This document shows, piece after piece, positions 52,089-60,774 of a DNA stretch of 64,000 nt. The position numbers and the translations under genes are program-made. This stretch comes from an uncultured Lachnospiraceae bacterium (GTDB taxonomy: Bacteria; Bacillota; Clostridia; Lachnospirales; Lachnospiraceae), in NCBI GenBank assembly GCA_910578345.1, contig CAJTRA010000010.1:58845-122844 (forward strand), in the 5' to 3' direction. Below the pieces are notes generated by a model. That model was not told the DNA's origin. It ran no database searches and saw only the letters and a list, made by a program, of their open reading frames with translations. Each line of letters starts with the position of its first letter. Positions within the stretch are counted from its first letter, which is position 1.

Positions 52089-53396
52089 ATGGAAGAAATG
52101 GAACGGTATTACCAACAGGAAATCGAAACTGCGGACAGAGAGCAGATCCTGGCATGGCAGAATGAGCGGCTGGTAAAGCAGGTGCGTCATGTGTGGGATA
52201 ATGTGCCCTATTACCGCGCGAAAATGGAGGAGAAGGGTGTTACGCCCGAAGAGATTCAAAGTGTGGAGGATCTGCATAAGCTGCCTTTTCTGACGAAGGA
52301 CGATCTGCGGGATGCGTATCCTTACGGTCTGTTGGCAAGACCTCTGAAGGATTGTGTGCGGATCCAGTCTACATCGGGGACTACGGGCCGCAGAGTGGTG
52401 GCTTTTTATACCCAGCATGACATTGATCTGTGGGAGGACTGCTGTGCCCGTGCGATCATGGCGGCAGGCGGCACCGATGAGGATGTGTGCCATGTAAGCT
52501 ATGGATATGGCCTTTTTACCGGCGGACCGGGGTTAAACGGCGGCAGTCATAAGGTAGGCTGCCTGACACTGCCCATGTCTTCTGGCAACACGGACAGACA
52601 GTTACAGTTTATGGTGGACTTAGGATCGACAATCCTTTGCTGTACGCCTTCTTACGCCGCTTTTCTGGCGGAGAGCATTCATGAGAGAGGGCTGCGGGAT
52701 CAGATCAAGCTGAAGGCCGGCATCTTCGGCGCGGAAGCATGGAGCGAAGAGATGCGGCAGGATATCCAGAATAAGCTGGGCATCAAGGCTTATGATATCT
52801 ATGGCCTGACGGAGACAAGCGGTCCCGGCGTGGCGTTCGAGTGCAGTGAGCAGACCGGTATGCACATCAATGAGGATCACTTTATCGCGGAGATCATCGA
52901 CCCGGATACAGGAGAGGTTCTGCCGGAGGGCAACAAGGGTGAACTGGTGTTCACTTCGATCACGAAGGAGGCTTTTCCGCTGCTGCGCTATCGTACCAGG
53001 GATATCTGTGTGTTGACCAGAAAGAAATGCTCCTGCGGCCGTACCCATGTGAAGATGAGTAAGCCTATGGGCAGAAGCGACGATATGCTGATCGTCAAGG
53101 GCGTGAATGTGTTCCCGTCCCAGATCGAGACGGTACTTTTGGAGCAGGGTTATCCGGCGAACTATCAGATCATCGTGGACCGTGTCAACAATTCCGATAC
53201 CATTGAGGTGATGGTGGAGATGTCGCCTGAAAACTTCTCCGACAATCTGGGTAAGATCACAGCCATGGAGAAGAGTCTGGTATCAGCGCTTAAGGCGATG
53301 CTTGGTATCTATGCGAAAGTGCGTCTGGTAGCGCCTAAGTCCATCACAAGAAGCGAAGGCAAGGCAGTGCGCGTGATCGATAAGCGGAAAATATGA
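52089..53396 (+). CDS. paaK: Phenylacetate-CoA ligase family protein
   Basis: The 435-residue adenylate-forming ligase has the PaaK layout: SGTTGRRVVAFYT near residue 98, YGYGLFTGGPGLN near 138, DIYGLTETSGPG near 237, and GRSDDMLIVKGVNVFPSQIE near 324 leading into the small C-terminal domain. It makes aryl-acetyl-CoA from the acid, CoA and ATP, or could run in reverse to conserve energy from aryl-acetyl-CoA made by IorAB. Start codons at 52089 and 52098 are both near AGGAGG (52081-52086); the second has the better spacing. An ACT-domain gene follows, a pairing I recall from other anaerobes. Confidence 0.92.
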   Translation: MEEMERYYQQEIETADREQILAWQNERLVKQVRHVWDNVPYYRAKMEEKGVTPEEIQSVEDLHKLPFLTKDDLRDAYPYGLLARPLKDCVRIQSTSGTTGRRVVAFYTQHDIDLWEDCCARAIMAAGGTDEDVCHVSYGYGLFTGGPGLNGGSHKVGCLTLPMSSGNTDRQLQFMVDLGSTILCCTPSYAAFLAESIHERGLRDQIKLKAGIFGAEAWSEEMRQDIQNKLGIKAYDIYGLTETSGPGVAFECSEQTGMHINEDHFIAEIIDPDTGEVLPEGNKGELVFTSITKEAFPLLRYRTRDICVLTRKKCSCGRTHVKMSKPMGRSDDMLIVKGVNVFPSQIETVLLEQGYPANYQIIVDRVNNSDTIEVMVEMSPENFSDNLGKITAMEKSLVSALKAMLGIYAKVRLVAPKSITRSEGKAVRVIDKRKI

Positions 53397-53465
53397 TAAA
53401 TTTATAATTTTCAATCGCGAGATTTGTGTCTGCGCGTTGCTTGCCACAAACTCGTTTTATATGCA

Positions 53466-53483
53466 GACTCAATAAATTGAGTC
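53466..53483 (+). promoter_or_regulatory. Perfect 18-bp palindrome before the ACT gene
   Basis: GACTCAAT (53466-53473), AA, ATTGAGTC (53476-53483). It lies 19 bases before the GGAGA site of the ACT-domain gene in a 115-base gap. No T tract follows in the proper place; an AAAAA run does. It could bind a dimeric regulator or act as a short stem. Confidence 0.5.
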
Positions 53484-53511
53484 AAAAAGCAGCGCAGAAA
53501 TGGAGACAATT

Positions 53512-53943
53512 ATGACAATACCTCAGATTTCTGTATTTTTGGAAAATAAGGCCGGACAGTTGGCGGATATTACCGGGATTCTCTCGGAAAACCAGGTGAA
53601 CATGCGGGCCATTAACATCGCGGAGACGACGGACTACGGCGTTCTGCGGCTGATCGTGGACGATGCGGCGAAGGCATCTTCCATCCTTCTGGAACAGGGC
53701 TTTATCCTGACCATGACGCCTGTGGTGGGCGTGGCTGTTCCGGATACGCCGGGCGGCTTAAGCAAAGTGCTCGGTGTCATTTCCGGCGCCGAGATCGATG
53801 TGGAGTATATGTATTCGGTGTTTGGGCAGAAGGACGGGCTAGCCTGCATGATCTTCCGTGTGGCGGATTCGGACGCTTTGACGGTGGTTCTGGAGCAGAA
53901 CGGAATTAGCACCATTGCGGGAGAGGATTTGGGACTGCATTAA
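53512..53943 (+). CDS. Tandem ACT-domain protein
   Basis: The 143-residue protein is two ACT domains in a row: residues about 3-70 (QISVFLENKAGQLADITGIL) and about 72-143 (VAVPDTPGGLSKVLGVISGA). ACT domains bind amino acids and often give feedback control. No enzyme or DNA-binding part is attached. Its position after paaK and iorAB suggests that it senses an aromatic amino acid or product and acts on one of these enzymes. The ATG at 53512 follows GGAGA by five bases; the ATG at 53500 has no site. Confidence 0.88.
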   Translation: MTIPQISVFLENKAGQLADITGILSENQVNMRAINIAETTDYGVLRLIVDDAAKASSILLEQGFILTMTPVVGVAVPDTPGGLSKVLGVISGAEIDVEYMYSVFGQKDGLACMIFRVADSDALTVVLEQNGISTIAGEDLGLH

Positions 53944-53968
53944 CAATTACATCAAACGGGAAATACTG

Positions 53969-54757
53969 ATGAAAAGATCAAATCCAATTTTAAACATACT
54001 AACAGCAATTTTGGCCGCGTCTGGCGGATGTGCGGCTGTTCTGTCCGGTTTTATTGTTTTGCATGCTTTATTAGTCGGCGATTTCGGTGTAACGGATGGT
54101 GAGTCCGTGTCTTCGGAAGCTACTCTGATACAGGAAAGTGACTGGCCGGAGGATTCTTCTACGCCGGTCACACATCAGGAGGAAACTTCTGGACTGGAAT
54201 TGCCAACAGATATTGCGACAACTGCCGTTGAAGAGGAATCTGAGGTATACTCTATAGAGGAACAGCAGACAGAAGCAACGGAGAAGAGTATTTCGCTGGA
54301 ATACTATCAAGCATTAAACAGAGCGAATGCATACAGTGATACAATGCATATGCGGAAAGCGGATATTTATGATCAGCTGGTGTCTGCGTATGGGGATAAA
54401 TTTTCGCCTGACGCTGCACAGTATGCCGTAGATCATATAACCAATGACTGGGAGTCGGAGCTACCGGAGTTATCAGAGAGTGTGGAAGCGGACCGAAATG
54501 ATGCGGGAATGTCTTCAAGCGATATTCAGGATCCTGTCAGTATGGAAGAAGCTCCTGGCGCTGTCAATGCCGAAACATATTCTGCTCCTGAAACGGATGT
54601 TTCGGTGTCGATTGATACGCTGGTGTGGCTTTCAGAGACAGGAGAAAAGTATCATAGGATCAATAACTGTGGGCAGATGAATCCAGAAAAGGCGCGGCAG
54701 GTTACGTTGGAAGAGGCGGTCAGCGGGGGATTTGGACAATGCAAAAACTGTTATTGA
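53969..54757 (+). CDS. Anchored surface protein, Ltp-like and Cys-motif domains
   Basis: The 262-residue protein has one N-terminal membrane segment (about 9-33), an acidic Ser/Thr/Glu-rich linker, and then a helical module near 110-160 (YYQALNRANAYSDTM and SPDAAQYAVDHITNDWE) that resembles the Ltp surface-lipoprotein repeat. A C-terminal motif places H229, C234, C258 and C261 in a pattern (YHRINNC ... GQCKNC) seen at the end of other secreted proteins, possibly a metal site. Ltp-type modules occur in phage exclusion proteins and in many secreted Firmicute proteins. The start follows GGGAAA; the ribosome site is weak. It is not an obvious part of the aryl-CoA cluster despite being 25 bases downstream. 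Confidence 0.7.
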   Translation: MKRSNPILNILTAILAASGGCAAVLSGFIVLHALLVGDFGVTDGESVSSEATLIQESDWPEDSSTPVTHQEETSGLELPTDIATTAVEEESEVYSIEEQQTEATEKSISLEYYQALNRANAYSDTMHMRKADIYDQLVSAYGDKFSPDAAQYAVDHITNDWESELPELSESVEADRNDAGMSSSDIQDPVSMEEAPGAVNAETYSAPETDVSVSIDTLVWLSETGEKYHRINNCGQMNPEKARQVTLEEAVSGGFGQCKNCY

Positions 54758-54849
54758 GATTCGCCGTTCACAGAATTTGTGAGGGAAATACTTCCGGAGA
54801 ACGATTCTGCGCGTATGGAATGGATATATGTTGAGATTTAAAAGAGATG

Positions 54850-54889
54850 GGGCATCGCAGGATGATCTTCGGAGAATCTTACGGTGCCC
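54850..54889 (-). terminator. Probable terminator of the ABC transporter operon
   Basis: GGGCATCG (54850-54857) pairs with CGGTGCCC (54882-54889) through one G-U pair, with an inner AGGAT/ATCTT pairing. On the minus strand it is followed by CATCTCTTTTAAATC. The T run is a few bases away, so strength is uncertain. Confidence 0.45.
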
Positions 54890-54901
54890 ATGCATTGTGT
54901 G

Positions 54902-55723
54902 TCAGAACTTCTTCCGGTAGTAATGCTCCATACTCTGGATCAGCTTATAGAATGCCATGGCAATGGCGCAGAGGATGATGATGGATGTGATCACCATGTT
55001 AAGCTGGAAGACCTGAGATCCATAGATGATCAGATAACCAAGACCCTGTCTGGCGGCAAGAAATTCACCGATGATGACGCCGACTAAGGATAGGCCGATA
55101 TTCACCTTCATGTTGCTTAGAATCAGTGGAATGGAGCTTGGCAGGATAACTTTGATCAGGGCGTCCCGTCTGTTGCCGCCCAGGGTATAGATCAGCTTCA
55201 GCATTTCAGGATCCGCCTGACAGAAACCTGTGTAGAGATTAATGATGGAACCGAAGACAGCGACAGAGATACCGGCTACGATGATGGTGTTTGTGCCGGT
55301 GCCGAGCCAGACGATCAACAGAGGAGCGAGGGCTGATTTGGGCAGAGAATTGAGAACGACCAGATAAGGCTCCAGGACCTCGGCGAGACTGTTTGCGTAC
55401 CAAAGAAGTGTCGCTGCAAGCAGGCTTAACAGCGTGACCAGCAGAAAGCTGATAATGGTTTCCAAAAGAGTGATTCCGGTATTGGTGAAGAAAGAGTGAT
55501 CCACAAGCATCTGATACAGGTACAGGACAATGCCGCTGGGACTGCTGAAAAAGAAGACGTCGATCCATTCTTTTGCAGCGGCCAGTTCCCAGAGGCTTAA
55601 GAACAGGACCACAAGGAGCAGACGGAAAAGACTGATCAGATGGTGATGACGCCGGTGCGATTTCAGGTATCGGCTCTGGTTTTCAGATATTGTATCAGGT
55701 TGCGTGGATAACGGAATGTTCAT
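54902..55723 (-). CDS. ABC transporter permease, SsuC/TauC/ThiX type
   Basis: The 273-residue membrane protein has about six spans and the BPD_transp_1 pattern. The EAA-type loop is visible as GGNRRDALIKVILPSSIPLILSNMKVNIG, in two parts, near 165-195, followed by FLAARQGLGYLI. It pairs with the ATPase encoded just upstream; the two genes overlap by 29 bases. Members import nitrate, sulfonates, taurine or pyrimidine precursors of thiamine. The usual periplasmic-type binding protein gene is not in this window, so the substrate cannot be assigned. Confidence 0.9.
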   Translation of the reverse strand: MNIPLSTQPDTISENQSRYLKSHRRHHHLISLFRLLLVVLFLSLWELAAAKEWIDVFFFSSPSGIVLYLYQMLVDHSFFTNTGITLLETIISFLLVTLLSLLAATLLWYANSLAEVLEPYLVVLNSLPKSALAPLLIVWLGTGTNTIIVAGISVAVFGSIINLYTGFCQADPEMLKLIYTLGGNRRDALIKVILPSSIPLILSNMKVNIGLSLVGVIIGEFLAARQGLGYLIIYGSQVFQLNMVITSIIILCAIAMAFYKLIQSMEHYYRKKF

Positions 55724-56492
55724 TCGTCAGCACCTCCCATAAATGATTAAAATATTGCTGATATTCGGCTGTGTTTCTGATCGCCATTGGATCGTGGCGA
55801 TCGATCTCATAGTGGATCGGCATTTCACATTTGACCATGGCAGGCCTCATAGAAAGAACCAGTACCCGGTCTGCCAGCGTGATCGCTTCGGACAGATCGT
55901 GTGTGATAAGGACAGCAGTCTTATTGGTCTGCCGGATGATCTGTGCGATATCGGCAGAGACATTTAAGCGTGTCTGGGAATCTAATGCGCTAAATGGTTC
56001 ATCAAGGAGAAGCAGATCCGGGTGGATTGCCATAGTGCGGATCAGTGCGGCACGCTGCCGCATTCCGCCGGATAACTCTGAGGGTTTCTTATCTTGAAAG
56101 GCATCCAGGCCATAATCTTTTAGAAGTTTAAGGACATAATCGCGGTTATCTTTCGTGAGGGTGTGACTGAGTTCAAGACCGAGTGTGACGTTCTGGTAGA
56201 TGGTACGCCACTCAAAGAGATGGTCCCGCTGCAGCATGTAACCGATCTTGATCGTGTCATCTGCACCGCAGTCTGCAAGGCATCTGCCTTTGTAGAATAA
56301 AGCGCCCTGTTCTGGGACGAGCAGGCCGGCTATGATGGACAGCAAGGTAGATTTACCGCATCCGCTGGGTCCCACGACTGCCAGAAATTCCCCGGATGAT
56401 ACCTGAAAAGAGATATGAGAAAGCGCAGGCGTTTCCCCTTTGAGGTTGTGATAAGAGTAAGAGATATCCTGCAAGGATAATAGTGGCTGCAT
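55695..56492 (-). CDS. ABC transporter ATPase, SsuB/TauB/NrtD type
   Basis: The 265-residue ATPase has Walker A GPSGCGKST near residue 37, Q loop YMLQRDHLFEW near 84, signature LSGGMRQR near 138, Walker B LLLLDEPFSALD near 158 and the switch His in THDLSEA near 196. It matches the nitrate/sulfonate/thiamine-precursor import group. It is the first gene of a two-gene minus-strand operon with the permease. Spacing and overlap indicate translational coupling. Confidence 0.93.
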   Translation of the reverse strand: MQPLLSLQDISYSYHNLKGETPALSHISFQVSSGEFLAVVGPSGCGKSTLLSIIAGLLVPEQGALFYKGRCLADCGADDTIKIGYMLQRDHLFEWRTIYQNVTLGLELSHTLTKDNRDYVLKLLKDYGLDAFQDKKPSELSGGMRQRAALIRTMAIHPDLLLLDEPFSALDSQTRLNVSADIAQIIRQTNKTAVLITHDLSEAITLADRVLVLSMRPAMVKCEMPIHYEIDRHDPMAIRNTAEYQQYFNHLWEVLTNEHSVIHAT

Positions 56493-56554
56493 AGAACAAC
56501 AACTCCTTTTGCTTATACGTTATTCTATGAAAAATAAGAAAATATGTGTTTTGA

Positions 56555-56583
56555 TTGAAAAGAAAAATGTTTTATGGTATCAT
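56555..56583 (+). promoter_or_regulatory. Promoter of argH
   Basis: TTGAAA at 56555-56560 and TATCAT at 56578-56583 are 17 bases apart, with TGG directly before the -10 (extended type). The leader to argH is about 95 bases; I saw no ArgR box by eye. Confidence 0.6.
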
Positions 56584-56685
56584 CAAAGTCAGATTTTGCG
56601 ATAACTTTTATCATTTATCGGTTATAACATGACATGGACTTGATGACTGCAGGAAACAGTCAGACAGAGTAAAGGAGTTGGTAAT

Positions 56686-58110
56686 ATGGCGCAACTATGG
56701 GGCGGCCGTTTTACAAAGGAGACAGATCAACTTGTTTATCGGTTTAATGCATCGATCTCTTTTGACCAAAAATTTTTCAGACAGGATATCGAGGGCAGTA
56801 TCGCTCATGTAGTCATGCTGGCGAAGCAGGGTATCCTGACCAAAGAAGAGAAGGACCAGATCTTAAAGGGACTCACCGGGATTCGGCAAGATGTGGAGAC
56901 GGGGAAACTTGAGATTACAGAGGAATATGAAGATATACACAGTTTCGTGGAGGCGAAGCTGATTGAGAGAATTGGGGAAGCCGGGAAGAAGCTGCATACA
57001 GGAAGAAGCCGCAATGATCAGGTGGCGCTTGATATGCGCCTGTATATCAGGCTGGAAGTGCTTCATGTGGATGAACTGGTGAAGGAACTCCTGTGCACGC
57101 TGCTGCGGATTATGGAAGAGAATACAGAGACGTATATGCCGGGATTTACGCATCTGCAGAAAGCGCAGCCCGTGACGCTGGCACACCATGTAGGCGCTTA
57201 TTTCGAGATGTTTAAGAGGGACCGGTCCAGACTGAAAAGTATCTATCACCGTATGAATTATTGTCCTCTTGGTGCGGGAGCGCTGGCAGGTACGACTTAT
57301 CCGCTGGACAGGAATTACACGGCGGCTCTTCTGGGATTTGAAGGCCCTACCTTAAACAGTATGGATTCCGTATCCGACCGGGATTATGTGATAGAATTTC
57401 TGTCGGCGCTTTCTACAATTATGATGCATTTAAGCCGGTTCTGCGAGGAGATCATTATCTGGAATTCTGATGAATACCGGTTTGTGGAAATCGATGATGC
57501 TTATTCAACGGGGAGCAGCATCATGCCGCAGAAGAAGAATCCGGATATCGCGGAGCTGGTGCGCGGTAAGACAGGGCGGGTCTATGGAGCGCTTCTTTCG
57601 ATTCTGACCACAATGAAGGGGATTCCGCTGGCATATAATAAGGATATGCAGGAAGATAAAGAACTGACTTTTGACGCGATTGACACCGTGAAGGGGTGTC
57701 TGGCGCTGTTTGAGGGGATGGTTCGCACGATGAGATTTTGCAAGGATGTCATGAGCAGGAGCGCTATGAAGGGCTTTACCAATGCCACGGATGCTGCAGA
57801 CTACCTGGTGTGTCGGGGTGTGCCGTTTCGGGATGCCCATGGGATCATAGGCAGGCTGGTGTTAACTTGTATTGAGAAGCATTGCAGTATAGAAGATTTA
57901 TCGATAGAAGAGTTAAAAGAAATGAGTCCTGTTTTTGAGGAAGATGTGTATGATGCCATCAGCTTAAAGACCTGTGTAGAGAAACGGCTGACCGTGGGAG
58001 CGCCAGGGAAGGAAGCGATGCAGAAAGTGATAGAGATACAGCGACAGTATCTGACAAGAGACTGGCAGGAGGAAGAGAGCATTTATACGGCGAAGGACGA
58101 GGAGTCCTGA
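56686..58110 (+). CDS. argH: Argininosuccinate lyase
   Basis: The 474-residue enzyme splits argininosuccinate into arginine and fumarate. The N-terminus LWGGRFTKETD is typical. HTGRSRNDQVALDMRLY lies near residue 105 and the superfamily signature GSSIMPQKKNPDIAELVRG near 276, which holds the catalytic Ser. Length is usual. argG is not adjacent. The next gene, asd, begins 33 bases downstream and is on a different amino acid pathway. ArgH here is slightly extended at the C-terminus by a charged tail. Confidence 0.97.
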   Translation: MAQLWGGRFTKETDQLVYRFNASISFDQKFFRQDIEGSIAHVVMLAKQGILTKEEKDQILKGLTGIRQDVETGKLEITEEYEDIHSFVEAKLIERIGEAGKKLHTGRSRNDQVALDMRLYIRLEVLHVDELVKELLCTLLRIMEENTETYMPGFTHLQKAQPVTLAHHVGAYFEMFKRDRSRLKSIYHRMNYCPLGAGALAGTTYPLDRNYTAALLGFEGPTLNSMDSVSDRDYVIEFLSALSTIMMHLSRFCEEIIIWNSDEYRFVEIDDAYSTGSSIMPQKKNPDIAELVRGKTGRVYGALLSILTTMKGIPLAYNKDMQEDKELTFDAIDTVKGCLALFEGMVRTMRFCKDVMSRSAMKGFTNATDAADYLVCRGVPFRDAHGIIGRLVLTCIEKHCSIEDLSIEELKEMSPVFEEDVYDAISLKTCVEKRLTVGAPGKEAMQKVIEIQRQYLTRDWQEEESIYTAKDEES

Positions 58111-58143
58111 GGTTAATGTAAGAAGTAAGAAAGGGTGAAAGAG

Positions 58144-59244
58144 ATGGAAGAGAGATTAAAAGTAGGTATTTTAGGTGGAACTGGTATGGTAGGGCAGAGG
58201 TTTATCGCGCTGTTAGAGAATCATCCCTGGTTTGAGGTGACCACGATCGCGGCAAGCCCCCGCTCAGCCGGCAGGACATATGAAGAGGCGGTAGGCGGCA
58301 GATGGAAGATGACGACGCCGATGCCGGAAGCAGTTAAGAAGATTGTCGTCAAGAATGTCAATGAAGTGGAACAGGTGGCGGCTGAGGTGGACTTCGTTTT
58401 CTCTGCTGTGGACATGACGAAAGAGGAGATCAAGAAGATTGAAGAAGAATATGCGAAGGCAGAGACGCCTGTCGTCTCCAACAACAGCGCGCACCGCTGG
58501 ACGCCGGATGTGCCGATGGTCGTTCCGGAGATCAACCCGGAGCATTTTGCAGTGATTGAGGCACAGAGGAAACGTTTGGGAACGGCCAAAGGCTTTATTG
58601 CTGTGAAACCGAACTGTTCGATTCAGAGTTATGCGCCGGTATTGACGGCCTGGAAGGAGTTCGAGCCTTATGAGGTGGTTGCCACCACCTATCAGGCAAT
58701 CTCCGGGGCTGGCAAGACGTTTCAGGACTGGCCGGAGATGGTGGAGAACGTGATTCCTTACATAGGTGGCGAGGAAGAGAAGAGTGAGAAGGAACCGTTA
58801 CGGATCTGGGGCAAGGTGGAGAATGGGGAGATCGTACCGGCCATAAGCCCTGTGATCACCTGTCAGTGTATCCGCGTACCGGTGTTGAATGGCCATACAG
58901 CGGCAGTGTTTGTGAAGTTCAGGAAGAATCCTACGAAGGAACAGCTGGTTGAGAAACTGGTGAATTTCAAAGGGCTTCCCCAGGAATTGGAGCTGCCCAG
59001 TGCACCGAAGCAGTTTCTTCAGGTGATGGAGGAAGATAACCGTCCACAGGTGAAGCTGGATGTGGATTATGAGAACGGTATGGGGATCAGTGTTGGACGG
59101 ATCAGGGAAGACAGTGTATATGACTGGAAGTTTATTGGTCTGTCGCACAACACAGTGCGCGGTGCGGCTGGCGGTGCGATCCTCTGTGCAGAGACATTGA
59201 AAGCACAAGGTTATATCACGCCTAAGACAAAAACCCAGCCGTAA
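58144..59244 (+). CDS. asd: Aspartate-semialdehyde dehydrogenase
   Basis: The 366-residue enzyme reduces aspartyl phosphate, on the way to lysine, methionine and threonine. It is of the longer type shared with archaea and some Clostridia. The NADP loop is GILGGTGMVGQRF near residue 9, the catalytic Cys is C158 in KPNCSIQSYAP, and the active-site region GHTAAVFVKF lies near 245. The ATG at 58144 follows AAGGGTG; the GTG at 58135 is less likely. The last codons and stop lie within a structured repeat that also ends topB. Confidence 0.95.
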   Translation: MEERLKVGILGGTGMVGQRFIALLENHPWFEVTTIAASPRSAGRTYEEAVGGRWKMTTPMPEAVKKIVVKNVNEVEQVAAEVDFVFSAVDMTKEEIKKIEEEYAKAETPVVSNNSAHRWTPDVPMVVPEINPEHFAVIEAQRKRLGTAKGFIAVKPNCSIQSYAPVLTAWKEFEPYEVVATTYQAISGAGKTFQDWPEMVENVIPYIGGEEEKSEKEPLRIWGKVENGEIVPAISPVITCQCIRVPVLNGHTAAVFVKFRKNPTKEQLVEKLVNFKGLPQELELPSAPKQFLQVMEEDNRPQVKLDVDYENGMGISVGRIREDSVYDWKFIGLSHNTVRGAAGGAILCAETLKAQGYITPKTKTQP

Positions 59245-59301
59245 GCGGCAGCCGCCAATATGCTCAAGCCAGCCTTAGTTGGCTTGATGCAGTCACTTGG
59301 C
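59228..59301 (+). repeat. Structured 3'-end repeat element, copy A (asd)
   Basis: The copy starts inside asd and includes its stop codon. It opens with CAAAAACCCAG, then CGTAAGCGGC, a short GCGG/CCGC stem, AATATG, and a hairpin TCAAG-CCA with TGG-CTTGA, and ends with TCACTTGGC. Copy B at 62786-62865 has the same order. Stem bases differ but still pair. No T tract ends it. Confidence 0.7.
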
Positions 59302-59391
59302 CAGCCGCCTGAGGGAATAGACAGGATGGACATGATGTCATATTGGGAGTGAACGGCCGAAGAACAGAAAAATTGTAGTTGTGAGGGAATT

Positions 59392-60753
59392 ATGCTGCTT
59401 GGCAGAAAAGCGGAATTAAGGCATCTGAATAATTATTATGACAGGGAAGGCAGTCAGATCGTAGTTGTGTACGGACAGAAGCATGTTGGGAAGACAACTC
59501 TCGTCAGGGAATTTATGAAAGAGAGAGCAGGATACTATTATCTTGCAAGAGCCTGCTCCGAGCGAGAGCAGACTTACCAGTGGGGCATGCAGATGATTCG
59601 TGACGGTTACGAGATGGAGGCGTTTCCTGCTTTTCGTGATATTTTGATCGGAATCACAAGGAAAGGCCATGGCAAGAAAGTGATTGTGATCGATGAATTC
59701 CAGAATATCGTCAAGGCAAGCGGCGACTTTATGAAGGAATTGGTTTCCTTCATGCACAGCCACTGGAACCGTGAAGAAGTCATGATTATCCTTTGCAGTT
59801 CCTGCATTGGCTGGGTGGAGAACAGCATGGTTACCAGGATCGGAGAGTCGGCTTATGAGTTGTCTGGATTCTTAAAGATACGGGAAATGCCCTTTGAAGA
59901 TCTGGTGGAGAGATTTCCTAATTTCCGGATTGAGGAATGTGTGGAAGCCTATGCGGTGTTAGGGGGCTATCCGGGACTCTGGAACCAGTTCGACGACAGA
60001 TTGACGATCCAGCAGAACCTCTGCCGCAACTTGCTGCATCCTGATTGTGCGCTGTTTGAGGAAGGAGAACGGCTCCTGACAGATCAGCTGCGTGAGCTGG
60101 GTGTGTATAACACAATCCTGGCGTCCATAGCCGACGGCAGCCATAAGCTAAATAATCTGTATCTTCACACGGATTTTTCCAGGGCTAAAATCAGCGTCTA
60201 TCTGAAGAATCTCATAGAACTCCAACTGGTGGAGAAGGTTTTTTCCTACGATACGGCTGGAAAGGACAATGTACAGAAAGGCATCTACCGGATCAGTCAT
60301 CCGCTTGTAGATTTCTACTATACCTATATGTATCCTTATCAAAGTGAACTTGAGACTCTTTCAGTGGGAGAATTTTATAACCGTTATATTATGCAGGATT
60401 TCAGGAGGTATGTGACAGGATATTTTAAGCAGGTCTGCAGACAGCATCTTTCCCGATTGAATGACAGGAAAAGACTGCCGGTTCAGTTAGAGGTGATCGG
60501 AGAGTGGGTTGGCAAGGCTGGTGAACTGGATATCATCGCACAGGATGAGATGGAACATACGCTGATTGGGTCCTGTAACTGGGAGAGGCCTACGACTTAT
60601 GAGGACTATGAGAGTCTGTTAAGCTGTGCGAAGAAAGCGAAGATCAACGCAGATTATGTCTATATGTATTCGGCGTTCCGTTTTGATGAGCGTCTGAATC
60701 TGGAAACGAAGGTCAGAACGAATCTGAAACTGATACAGGTATCGGACTTCTGA
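59392..60753 (+). CDS. Archaeal-type ATPase with DUF234 C-terminus
   Basis: The 453-residue protein has an N-terminal ATPase of the AAA-like archaeal ATPase_2 group: GQKHVGKTTLV near residue 28 is Walker A, and KVIVIDEFQN near 99 is Walker B. A winged-helix segment follows (SRAKISVYLKNLIELQLVEKV, in parts, near 263-283), then a C-terminal DUF234 domain. DUF234 is a PD-(D/E)xK nuclease-like fold. Here the core reads AGELDIIAQDEM and IGSCNW, where relatives have a GECKW-like element, so the active-site Glu and Lys seem lost. The gene precedes topB by 21 bases, and the pair is bracketed by the two structured repeats. Its role is unknown; defence or DNA maintenance is a guess. Confidence 0.82.
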   Translation: MLLGRKAELRHLNNYYDREGSQIVVVYGQKHVGKTTLVREFMKERAGYYYLARACSEREQTYQWGMQMIRDGYEMEAFPAFRDILIGITRKGHGKKVIVIDEFQNIVKASGDFMKELVSFMHSHWNREEVMIILCSSCIGWVENSMVTRIGESAYELSGFLKIREMPFEDLVERFPNFRIEECVEAYAVLGGYPGLWNQFDDRLTIQQNLCRNLLHPDCALFEEGERLLTDQLRELGVYNTILASIADGSHKLNNLYLHTDFSRAKISVYLKNLIELQLVEKVFSYDTAGKDNVQKGIYRISHPLVDFYYTYMYPYQSELETLSVGEFYNRYIMQDFRRYVTGYFKQVCRQHLSRLNDRKRLPVQLEVIGEWVGKAGELDIIAQDEMEHTLIGSCNWERPTTYEDYESLLSCAKKAKINADYVYMYSAFRFDERLNLETKVRTNLKLIQVSDF

Positions 60754-60774
60754 TGGAATCAAAATGAGGAGTTT

